Part shown: piece after piece, positions 14,681 to 20,331 of the stretch
How the letters are laid out: the number at the start of each line of letters is the position of its first letter
Numbering within the stretch: the first letter of the stretch is position 1
DNA from: a virus
DNA: 64,000 nt
Virus record (IMG/VR): IMGVR_UViG_3300031576_000012
Coordinates: 30,997 to 94,996 of that record
Reading direction: 5' to 3' (one strand)
Notes under the pieces: model-generated
Database searches by the model: none
Seen by the model: the letters and a program-made list of their open reading frames with translations, nothing else
What the model was told of the DNA's origin: nothing
Translations under genes and position numbers: made by a program

Positions 14681-14935
14681 TTAAACCTCCCTTTTAATAT
14701 TCATTATATAGTTAACTAATTTGTTAGTCAACATTTCTTGCTTTCTTTGTTTTGACACTGCCCCTATAAAAAACCTTCTCATTGAATTACCATATCTTTT
14801 TTTATTACACTTGCCGCACATGCCCTTACCTAATCCCCTTTTTAGCATGTATTTTACTTGCGTATGATATTCTGCATTACATTGTTTACAATTTACTTTG
14901 CATGACGTAGTTAATCCTTCAATTGGTGTTTTCAT
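14681..14935 (-). CDS. Zinc-finger protein, 84 aa
   Basis: Cys16-x2-Cys19 (NCKQCNAEYH) and Cys40-x2-Cys43 (GMCGKCNKKR) form a four-Cys zinc site; the rest is strongly basic (RRFFIGAVSKQRKQEM). A DNA or RNA binding role is likely. It overlaps the preceding gene by one base. Confidence 0.7.
   Translation of the reverse strand: MKTPIEGLTTSCKVNCKQCNAEYHTQVKYMLKRGLGKGMCGKCNKKRYGNSMRRFFIGAVSKQRKQEMLTNKLVNYIMNIKREV
14703..14731 (-). promoter_or_regulatory. Sigma-70 promoter (TTGACT-17-TATAAT)
   Basis: Minus-strand TTGACT (14731-14726) and TATAAT (14708-14703) are separated by 17 bases, inside the 3' end of the zinc-finger gene. The expected leader of about 17 bases keeps the GGGAGG site of the gene starting at 14679. 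Confidence 0.62.
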
Positions 14936-15138
14936 TATCGTACCTCAATTTCTTCAATACTAACCCATGAGTCATTTTCAAAATGGTTTAAGTCTTCCAC
15001 TGTTTTAATTGTTTCTTTTAAGTCTTCACTATATTGCTTTAAGATATCCTTTTGAAAGTTTAAAGCTTTCTTTTTTTTGTCGAATACTTCAATTTGTCTT
15101 CCATTGTCGTATTCATGTGTTAGTACATATACTTTCAT
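14935..15138 (-). CDS. Hypothetical protein, 67 aa
   Basis: The start MKVYVLTHEYD is preferred to an ATG at 15159 because AAAGGA lies nine bases upstream. A strand, a basic helix (DKKKKALNFQKDILKQ) and an acidic end (WVSIEEIEVR) resemble small phage proteins that modify host targets. Function unknown. Confidence 0.65.
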   Translation of the reverse strand: MKVYVLTHEYDNGRQIEVFDKKKKALNFQKDILKQYSEDLKETIKTVEDLNHFENDSWVSIEEIEVR

Positions 15139-15152
15139 TATATTGTCCTTTC

Positions 15153-15704
15153 TTAGCATCGTGTTAGATTCTCAAACAAGTACCCGTTATCATCTTGCGG
15201 CAAACAATCGTTACGCGCTGCAAAGATAGATATTTCACATTCTTTGCACAATTCTACTCTTTCTTTAATTGACATATTCTCCCATGTTTCACATGCTAGT
15301 TCCCATTCCATTTCAGAAAACAAGTCTTCATTAAGAATAGGGTAGCTATCTAGGCTTTCTTGAATCAATGCCCATTCAATGAATACGGGGGTTATGTTGC
15401 CCATTTCATCTATTGGCTTAATACTAAACCCGTCAACGTGCCCTACTGCCCAATGGTTATGACTTTCCATTCTAATATGCCCTGAATTCTCAAAAGGTTT
15501 TAGTTTTTCCTCAATAACCTTTGCATTGCATTGTGTAAGTGTATCAGCGTCACGGTTTGAATAATACACTATGCCCCAATTTTCAGCGTCTTTAGGTTTA
15601 CCAAACCAAACAAAACTATCAAACTTTGCCCAATTGCCGCGTACTTCATTAGCAAACTCTAAAAGCTTTTTCGGATTAGCCAATATTTTAGACTGTTTTA
15701 GCAT
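15153..15704 (-). CDS. Hypothetical protein, 183 aa
   Basis: The start MLKQSKILANPKK has AAGGTG six bases upstream and overlaps the previous gene by 17 bases. The centre contains HNHWAVGHVDGFSI (residues about 85-100), a His/Trp-rich segment with the look of a conserved active or binding site, and the C-terminal half is acidic with four Cys. I do not recognise the family. Confidence 0.65.
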   Translation of the reverse strand: MLKQSKILANPKKLLEFANEVRGNWAKFDSFVWFGKPKDAENWGIVYYSNRDADTLTQCNAKVIEEKLKPFENSGHIRMESHNHWAVGHVDGFSIKPIDEMGNITPVFIEWALIQESLDSYPILNEDLFSEMEWELACETWENMSIKERVELCKECEISIFAARNDCLPQDDNGYLFENLTRC

Positions 15705-15900
15705 GTTGCACCTTTTTGTTAAATTGTTCATTGTTTTCTATTTGATGATACCCATTTCTAAAAAATACTTGTTTCCCTATATCTTGTTTTTGCACCCTTC
15801 CAAAAAAGTCATATAAGAATATATTTTTCCCGTGTTTTGTTCTATGGGCGCTAATCATCCCTTGCCCTATATCCTGTTTTTGTATGGTGTAAACATGCAT
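15688..15900 (-). CDS. Hypothetical protein with internal repeat, 70 aa
   Basis: The hexapeptide QKQDIG occurs twice (near residues 7 and 37), each followed by a beta-like stretch, so two small repeated units are likely. The protein is basic. Its ATG lies two bases after the stop of the 44-aa gene upstream. Function unknown. Confidence 0.6.
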   Translation of the reverse strand: MHVYTIQKQDIGQGMISAHRTKHGKNIFLYDFFGRVQKQDIGKQVFFRNGYHQIENNEQFNKKVQHAKTV

Positions 15901-15902
15901 AA

Positions 15903-16037
15903 CTAAGCTTTCCTTTCTTGTCTGAATAGGCTTAAAGCTTCACTCTTAGTATATCCAAAGTAAACCCGCTTGAACAAATACCCTTGCACAATATCAGTTA
16001 TGACATATGCCCCGTGAATGTTCTTAGTGATAGTCAT
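15903..16037 (-). CDS. 44-aa hypothetical protein
   Basis: Reads MTITKNIHGAYVITD, then aromatic and basic residues (LFKRVYFGYTKSEALSLF). GGGGG lies about six bases before the ATG. The strand-strand-helix pattern resembles small DNA-contacting domains, but that is only suggestive. Confidence 0.58.
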   Translation of the reverse strand: MTITKNIHGAYVITDIVQGYLFKRVYFGYTKSEALSLFRQERKA

Positions 16038-16048
16038 ATATAACCCCC

Positions 16049-16603
16049 TTATATGTAGAAAGCTTGCCCATTAGCAAGAAACGTCATTTCATTACATTGT
16101 GCTAATTCAATCAAGCTTTCATCACTTGTTTGATGTTCAATATCACTATACCCAATTTTTTCAAACTCCATTGACAAGCTTTGCAAGAATTCAAGGCAAG
16201 CGTTTTCTATCAAGCCAATTGTTTCAGAGTTTGCCCTATTATCACAATGTGTAAAAAGTGTCATGCTGTTTTTATAGGTATAATGCCCCTTAGTCTTAAC
16301 GTCTAAGCTTTCAAATTCTACAGCGTCAAGTATTTCAGGGGTTATGCCCTTGCAATGTTCTAGCACGTTTGCCCTTGTCAAATTCCCTTCGAATGCTACC
16401 CCGTCCCCTTGGCAACAACTCAATGACCAATTAGCTTTTAAATCAAGCTTTCTTTCTTCAAGTAACATTGCAAAATTATCTGAAACAATTTCATAAATAA
16501 ACCCGTTTTCATATTCTGATTGTCTAAGCTTTTCAATTGCCCTTTCCTTTGCCTTTGGTTCTAATTCTTCAATGCTATAAACTGTTATTTCTACTTTTTG
16601 TAT
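16049..16603 (-). CDS. Conserved phage protein, N-terminus without canonical start (ATA)
   Basis: The frame can be read from the ATA at 16603, or only from the internal ATG at 16468 (139 residues). The extra 45 residues are protein-like: KVEITVYSIEELEPKAKER, then AIEKLRQSEYENGF, running without a stop into LLEERKLDLKANWSLSCCQ and GDGVAFEG. This combination matches a widespread phage family that starts with a Tyr-x-Ile-Glu-Glu-Leu strand and carries a QGDG motif, so the N-terminus is very probably part of the gene. ATA is the only start-like codon between the in-frame stop and this region and lies one base after the preceding gene's stop. A rare start, reinitiation or a sequence error are all possible. 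Function unknown. Confidence 0.62.
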   Translation of the reverse strand: MQKVEITVYSIEELEPKAKERAIEKLRQSEYENGFIYEIVSDNFAMLLEERKLDLKANWSLSCCQGDGVAFEGNLTRANVLEHCKGITPEILDAVEFESLDVKTKGHYTYKNSMTLFTHCDNRANSETIGLIENACLEFLQSLSMEFEKIGYSDIEHQTSDESLIELAQCNEMTFLANGQAFYI

Positions 16604-16604
16604 G

Positions 16605-16862
16605 TTATAACTCGCTTTCTATTATTAAGGTTTTCAATTCTTCCCCTGTACCATCAAAAGGCATTGGTATATATCCTTCATAACACCTATTAGCATAATC
16701 TGATATACAAACGTCTGATAGTTCCCAATGCTTACCCGTTTTAGTAAAATATGCATATGATTCACAGTTATGATTTTCTTCATTGCATTCATTATCTTTA
16801 CAAATATCTAAACTCAATTCATTCAAGTATTTTGTTGTATTGTTCCATTGTGTTTTAGTCAT
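16605..16862 (-). CDS. Hypothetical protein, 85 aa
   Basis: Acidic, with five Cys and an NCESYAYFTKTGKHWELSD stretch. The start has the leader AAAGGGGACAATATG, shared almost exactly with other genes of this cluster. Function unknown. Confidence 0.65.
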   Translation of the reverse strand: MTKTQWNNTTKYLNELSLDICKDNECNEENHNCESYAYFTKTGKHWELSDVCISDYANRCYEGYIPMPFDGTGEELKTLIIESEL

Positions 16863-16872
16863 ATTGTCCCCT

Positions 16873-17109
16873 TTACTTTACAAGATTGTCTAAAATGGTT
16901 TGATCTACTTCTTTGCATTCCATGCCCGAAAATTCAGTGCCTAACCATTTATTGATATGCCTTGACGTTGTAACGCTCCATTTTTTGCTTGTACGTACTA
17001 CCCCTAAACCACTAATAAAAGCGGCTACGGGGGTTTTATATGAAAAGAGAATAGAGTTATTTTCTGTTTCTAGTACCGTCATGTTACTTGCGTATGGATT
17101 AATTTTCAT
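16873..17109 (-). CDS. Conserved small phage protein, 78 aa
   Basis: The core NSILFSYKTPVAAFI, then GVVRTSKKWSVTTSRHINKW, matches a short family found in very many phages, with a conserved SYxTPVA strand and a TTSRHIxKWL end. Function is not established. AAAGGG precedes the ATG. I am fairly sure of the family resemblance but could not check it. Confidence 0.75.
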   Translation of the reverse strand: MKINPYASNMTVLETENNSILFSYKTPVAAFISGLGVVRTSKKWSVTTSRHINKWLGTEFSGMECKEVDQTILDNLVK

Positions 17110-17157
17110 TTTATGCCCTTTCTTGTTTGTTGTTTATTGCCCTATTCATTAAGCTTA

Positions 17158-17361
17158 CTATTCCATGCATTCAATGTCAAGCTTTATTTCAATCAATCTA
17201 TTATAAAGATTTACATGCTCTTTTGTATTTTCCTTGTCTTCTCTAATTAAGCGTAGGCTTTCACTAATCAGATAATTGATATTTTCAAGCTTTGCTTGCT
17301 TAGTCATATAGCTTGCCTTGCCTGTCTTAAAGAAGCTTAATCCGCTTTGTAGTAGTGTCAT
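17158..17361 (-). CDS. Hypothetical helical protein, 67 aa
   Basis: Mostly helical with a Leu-rich C-terminal half (NYLISESLRLIREDKENT, LYNRLIEIKLDIECME). The leader AAAGGGGACAACATG is the same as that of the first gene of this cluster. An internal ATG (MTKQAKLENI) is a weaker alternative start. Confidence 0.62.
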   Translation of the reverse strand: MTLLQSGLSFFKTGKASYMTKQAKLENINYLISESLRLIREDKENTKEHVNLYNRLIEIKLDIECME

Positions 17362-17371
17362 GTTGTCCCCT

Positions 17372-17494
17372 TTACTTGTCTACCCAATTAATTAACCCAA
17401 TGAATAACGCGCCAAAATCAACATATATAATGACCATAGAAGCGATTACAGCTAGAACTATTGCCGCTATATACTCTTTACCTTGCTTTGTCAT
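17372..17494 (-). CDS. 40-aa single-span membrane peptide
   Basis: MTKQGKEY precedes about 28 hydrophobic residues (IAAIVLAVIASMVIIYV, FGALFIGLI) and a short charged end. Its ATG overlaps the stop of the gene upstream (TAATG), so its translation is coupled. Function unknown. Confidence 0.6.
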   Translation of the reverse strand: MTKQGKEYIAAIVLAVIASMVIIYVDFGALFIGLINWVDK

Positions 17495-17682
17495 TATTTC
17501 TTACCTTGAAGCTTTCTAATCATTGCGATATCGCCACGCTTTACCGCTTCCGTCAATAACACTGAAAGGGGGTTAACAGGCTTTGACGTTTCAGCCTTAA
17601 CAACGGGGCGGCTATTTTTAACCCCATTCAATGATCGTTCAATACGTCTTACCTCTCTATCATTATCGTATATGTCTTTCAT
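17494..17682 (-). CDS. First leftward gene, basic hypothetical protein, 62 aa
   Basis: Starting at the ATG at 17682 (MKDIYDNDREVRRIERS) gives the leader AAAGGGGACAACATG. A second in-frame ATG at 17721 lies six bases beyond the promoter -10 box and would give a leaderless 75-residue form with 13 extra residues. The protein is polar, with basic N- and C-terminal thirds (IAMIRKLQGKK). It opens the early-type leftward operon. Confidence 0.65.
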   Translation of the reverse strand: MKDIYDNDREVRRIERSLNGVKNSRPVVKAETSKPVNPLSVLLTEAVKRGDIAMIRKLQGKK

Positions 17683-17727
17683 GTTGTCCCCTTTCACTTC
17701 ATTCTGTTTATTGTTGCCCATATATAG

Positions 17728-17756
17728 AGAGTATCAAACTAAGCTTACTATGTCAA
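17728..17756 (-). promoter_or_regulatory. Leftward early promoter (TTGACA-17-TACTCT)
   Basis: A perfect -35 box TTGACA (17756-17751) is 17 bases from TACTCT (17733-17728). Expected transcription start is near 17721, where an ATG occurs. It faces the promoter at 18130 and drives the small-gene cluster. Confidence 0.65.
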
Positions 17757-18129
17757 CATTTAATTTCAGCAATCCTTCAAAGGAATGCTAAACCTATCTA
17801 TCGCATATAAAGGGTTAATAGGCTATGATAGAGCATAGATAAATCGTTGATATTACAAGGAAATATGCATATTATTGATATTGTTAGTTATTATTAGCAG
17901 TAACCGGATTTCCCCAACATGCTACATAGCACTATATACTATGGCAATAAACCTACCTATTATCCCTATTGCTCAATATTGCCCATTCCTATATATACCC
18001 TAACCCCCTATGTAGTACATTCTTATATGCAAGCTTAGTGCCAATTGTATTAGCGGCGCTAACATACATGACCATACATCAAAGGTTTGTTCCCTCTGCA
18101 ACATACATGCCAAGGTACAAAGATATTGC
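17757..18129. other. Divergent non-coding region between the two gene arms
   Basis: No credible gene is present in this 373-base stretch. It is AT-rich and contains an imperfect hairpin AGCAATCCTT/AAGGAATGCT (about 17771-17793), a TCTATC...GATAGA inverted repeat (about 17796-17837), and repeats of CATACAT including two AACATACATG copies (18061-18070, 18100-18109). The switch in gene direction, the repeats and the AT bias make it a candidate control region or replication origin. Confidence 0.45.
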
Positions 18130-18158
18130 TTGACATATAATCCTATTCCTGGTATAAT
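18130..18158 (+). promoter_or_regulatory. Rightward consensus promoter (TTGACA-17-TATAAT, extended -10)
   Basis: Perfect -35 (18130-18135) and -10 (18153-18158) boxes with ideal 17-base spacing and TGG before the -10. This is the best promoter in the window. Transcription should begin near 18165, giving a leader of about 220 bases before the first gene. Confidence 0.8.
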
Positions 18159-18273
18159 ATATGCATGTGTTATGTATATAAGCATAATTCATTGCACCCT
18201 ATATATGTATTATTACATATTGATAATTGAATGTCAATATATAAATTGATTAATGATTTCAATATGATATGGG

Positions 18274-18348
18274 TATGGCATAGGGTATGCATACATGATA
18301 AGGGGTACGGTTATATGCACATTGTATGCCATAGGCCACTGGTACCCC
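18274..18348 (+). promoter_or_regulatory. Predicted RNA pseudoknot in the rightward leader
   Basis: Two perfect inverted repeats interlock: TATGGCATA (18274-18282) pairs with TATGCCATA (18325-18333), and GGGGTAC (18302-18308) pairs with GTACCCC (18342-18348). The order a-b-a'-b' is that of an H-type pseudoknot or of two alternative hairpins. Confidence 0.5.
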
Positions 18349-18372
18349 AAATGATAACAACAATTTTAGCAA

Positions 18373-18388
18373 AGGAACAATCATTCCT
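18373..18388 (+). promoter_or_regulatory. Hairpin that pairs the ribosome binding site
   Basis: AGGAA (18373-18377), six-base loop, TTCCT (18384-18388), followed at once by the ATG at 18389. The 5' arm is the Shine-Dalgarno, so folding would block initiation. The same layout occurs at 19055. Confidence 0.55.
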
Positions 18389-18667
18389 ATGAGTTTAATG
18401 GATGAATTACAAGATCATATTCATAACTGGATGAATTCACACGGAAAAGAGCCTCCTTGTATTAATGTGACTCTCTCTGAGTATAAAATAATAGAGAAGG
18501 AATTACTCAGTAACGCTAATACCCTCTATATGCCATTACAGGGGGGAGCTAAACTACTGAGTTTTGATGGAGTTCATATTAACATAGCACAAGAATCTGA
18601 TCTTGGGGAGTCAATAGATGAGGAACAAGAGCAAGTCTGGTATGCTCAAGAGTATGACCAAGAGTAG
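18389..18667 (+). CDS. First rightward gene, hypothetical protein, 92 aa
   Basis: No family is recognised. The N-terminal part is helical with His and Trp (LQDHIHNWMNSHGKEPPC), the centre alpha/beta, and the C-terminus strongly acidic, ending EEQEQVWYAQEYDQE. That tail resembles the ends of four nearby proteins. Expression should depend on the promoter at 18130 and on opening of the hairpin immediately before the ATG. Confidence 0.68.
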   Translation: MSLMDELQDHIHNWMNSHGKEPPCINVTLSEYKIIEKELLSNANTLYMPLQGGAKLLSFDGVHINIAQESDLGESIDEEQEQVWYAQEYDQE

Positions 18668-18821
18668 TATAAAGGTAGTACTTAATAAAAAGATTGACAA
18701 AGCTATTACCGATATGTTACAATACGTTATAGATAGGGTAGACTTAGAGAAGGCAGAACTAGCTGAAGAAGAACAGGATAGACTTGAGAGAGAATATGGA
18801 AGAACCAAGAATAAAGACTGA
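18618..18821 (+). CDS. Hypothetical protein, 67 aa, with shared C-terminal tail
   Basis: The ATG at 18618 has GGGGAG seven bases upstream, better than later ATGs at 18642 and 18654, although it overlaps the preceding gene by 50 bases. The N-terminal half is basic (MRNKSKSGMLKSMTKSS). The C-terminal part EEEQDRLEREYGR resembles the tails of its neighbours. Confidence 0.6.
   Translation: MRNKSKSGMLKSMTKSSIKVVLNKKIDKAITDMLQYVIDRVDLEKAELAEEEQDRLEREYGRTKNKD
18694..18723 (+). promoter_or_regulatory. Possible internal promoter (TTGACA-18-TACAAT)
   Basis: TTGACA (18694-18699) and TACAAT (18718-18723) with TGT before the -10 lie inside the 67-residue gene. The spacing is one base long. It could add transcription of the genes from 18796 on. 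Confidence 0.35.
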
Positions 18822-19062
18822 AGAGCACAGTTTTATGCATCAAGGGGACTGTATAGGACATACTCATAAGTTTACAATTAAGATTAGTACGGTTCCAAAT
18901 GTAACTCCTGGGCAGCTTGTAGAAGTATTCAGGGATGACGTAAAGATTATGAACTATATGATATTAAACGATCAGTGTCCAAGGGTGATCTCTACATACT
19001 TTAAAGAAGAAGAGGGAACCCAGGATGAGTATAATATAAAATATTCAAAAGAAGAGGAATAA
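18796..19062 (+). CDS. Hypothetical protein, 88 aa
   Basis: The start MEEPRIKTEEHSFMHQG has GAGAGA immediately upstream. Residues 13-50 look like beta strands with several His (GHTHKFTIKISTV), and the end is acidic (FKEEEGTQDEYNIKYSKEEE). Its last codons form the 5' arm of the hairpin that controls the next gene, so the two genes share sequence. Function unknown. Confidence 0.65.
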   Translation: MEEPRIKTEEHSFMHQGDCIGHTHKFTIKISTVPNVTPGQLVEVFRDDVKIMNYMILNDQCPRVISTYFKEEEGTQDEYNIKYSKEEE

Positions 19063-19070
19063 ACATTCCT
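19055..19070 (+). promoter_or_regulatory. Second ribosome-site hairpin
   Basis: AGGAA (19055-19059), six-base loop, TTCCT (19066-19070), then the ATG at 19071. Stem sequence, loop length and distance to the ATG are the same as at 18373, while the loop sequence differs. Confidence 0.55.
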
Positions 19071-19373
19071 ATGTCAGATCCTAAAGATATATTGGCTGAA
19101 ATTATGGACCAGGATGAATATAAGCCTAAACGAGAGAACGCTGTGATCAAGATCCAAATACAGGATAAGTATGGTCAGGTTTACGGCGTTACTGAAACGC
19201 TCGTGGGCGCGGTTGCGGATTATGACCCCCGCGATGTCTCTGAAAGAGTGGAGGAGAAGCTCCTTGTCCTCCTTCAGGAGATCTTATACGGAACACGAGA
19301 TCCAGACGAGGATAAAGAAGAGCGGGAGGTAGACAATGAGCAAACCATCAAAGATTACGAGCAAAAAGAATAA
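19071..19373 (+). CDS. Acidic hypothetical protein, 100 aa
   Basis: Starts MSDPKDILAEIMDQDEY and has a beta-like middle (AVIKIQIQDKYGQVYGVTE). It ends with VDNEQTIKDYEQKE, a form of the tail shared with neighbours. The stretch 19187-19290 is clearly richer in G and C than its surroundings (many GCG, CGG and CTC codons), which may mark a different origin. The 3' end overlaps the next gene by 38 bases. Confidence 0.66.
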   Translation: MSDPKDILAEIMDQDEYKPKRENAVIKIQIQDKYGQVYGVTETLVGAVADYDPRDVSERVEEKLLVLLQEILYGTRDPDEDKEEREVDNEQTIKDYEQKE

Positions 19374-19566
19374 GGTCTCTTTTCCTAATGGAAGTATGGT
19401 GGTTATGGATGAGCATCAGTTGGATGCTTTGACCTACCTTACAGCTGAACTTAAGAACTCCAATCAGTTTGTTTATGGTACATTCTTAGATATCTGGAAC
19501 GAATTATATGAGAAAGAGGCTGAAAACGAAAGCCTTATAAGGGAATATGAGCAGAAATCGAGCTAA
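19336..19566 (+). CDS. Hypothetical protein, 76 aa, with shared tail
   Basis: A basic N-terminus (MSKPSKITSKKNKVSF) leads to a helical acidic body (DEHQLDALTYLTAELKN) and the tail ENESLIREYEQKSS. GGGAGG lies upstream of the ATG. Function unknown. Confidence 0.66.
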   Translation: MSKPSKITSKKNKVSFPNGSMVVMDEHQLDALTYLTAELKNSNQFVYGTFLDIWNELYEKEAENESLIREYEQKSS

Positions 19567-19642
19567 CCGACTGATATCATGGATAATTTCGGTGGTCGCG
19601 GCGGTTTTACTCTACCTTTACGTGAAAACCCAGGTCAAATAG
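19547..19642 (+). CDS. 31-aa overlapping membrane peptide
   Basis: Starts at an ATG inside the previous gene, with AAGGGA three bases upstream, and reads MSRNRANRLISWIIS, then VVAAVLLYLYVKTQVK: a basic N-terminus and one hydrophobic helix. The positive-then-hydrophobic design argues against chance. It is similar in size to toxins and host-membrane effectors, but function is unknown. Confidence 0.48.
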   Translation: MSRNRANRLISWIISVVAAVLLYLYVKTQVK

Positions 19643-19649
19643 GCGTGAG

Positions 19650-19907
19650 ATGAGAAAAAAACGGAAAAAAACGGAAAAACAGAAACCGCTGGGTCCGGTA
19701 CCAAAGACCCCTAAAGAACTTTTTGAGATACACATGGACAAAATCGAGCCAGGACTGGCAAAAGCAGTAGGAAAGTATGCGGATTTCATTAATCCCTTCT
19801 TAAAGATGCCTAAGCTTACTCCTGATAGACAATTAATCAATAAAGAAGAAGAGAATGAACGATTAATCGAGGAATATCAACAAGTTAACAAGAAAGAGGA
19901 GTCTTAA
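19650..19907 (+). CDS. Hypothetical protein, 85 aa, with shared tail
   Basis: Very basic start (MRKKRKKTEKQKPLGPVPK), then an amphipathic middle (HMDKIEPGLAKAVGKYADFI) and the tail EENERLIEEYQQVNKKEES, the clearest example of the motif shared by five proteins here. Function unknown. Confidence 0.66.
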   Translation: MRKKRKKTEKQKPLGPVPKTPKELFEIHMDKIEPGLAKAVGKYADFINPFLKMPKLTPDRQLINKEEENERLIEEYQQVNKKEES

Positions 19908-20123
19908 ATGGAATATACACAATCTAAATTGGTTTTAGAGCTTCTATCCAAAGCGTTAGAGTTCTATGCCAAGGACGAGAACTATGAAACGGTACCAACA
20001 GATGATGACACAGATAGCTTTGCGTTACTCCCTAGTGAAGTAGAACGTGATCGTGGTCGGGTAGCGAAGGAAACATTACACAATATCAGGGAGATTATGG
20101 GAAAAGAAGAGAAACATGGATAG
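19908..20123 (+). CDS. Hypothetical protein, 71 aa
   Basis: Helical N-terminus (SKLVLELLSKALEFYAKDE), acidic centre (PTDDDTDSF) and a helical end (KETLHNIREIMGKEEK). Begins directly after the preceding stop; AGAGGAG serves as ribosome site. Function unknown. Confidence 0.65.
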   Translation: MEYTQSKLVLELLSKALEFYAKDENYETVPTDDDTDSFALLPSEVERDRGRVAKETLHNIREIMGKEEKHG

Positions 20124-20331
20124 GATAGAACAATTTGTCAATGAGTATGTAGGATTTATGTCTATAAACGACACAGATGCCGCAGGACAAGCGGAACTAC
20201 TAAAGGAGATGGTCAAGGATCTCCTTGTAGAAGATCGTCTCAGGACGCTCAATATAATCGAAATTAAAGGTATTCCCTTAGACAGTCAGACCAAGAATAC
20301 AATCTTGGGGGAGGAAATCAATGCCTTTTAA
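20116..20331 (+). CDS. Hypothetical protein, 71 aa
   Basis: Helical and acidic (EQFVNEYVGFMSINDTDA, LLKEMVKDLLVEDRLRTL). Overlaps the previous gene by 8 bases and the next by 11 bases. No motif is recognised. Confidence 0.63.
   Translation: MDRIEQFVNEYVGFMSINDTDAAGQAELLKEMVKDLLVEDRLRTLNIIEIKGIPLDSQTKNTILGEEINAF

Noticed and set aside
18000-18185. Leftward 61-codon frame in the divergent region (starts MLIYITHAYII)
   Set aside because: It lies across the strongest rightward promoter, has no ribosome site, and its composition is that of AT-rich non-coding DNA.
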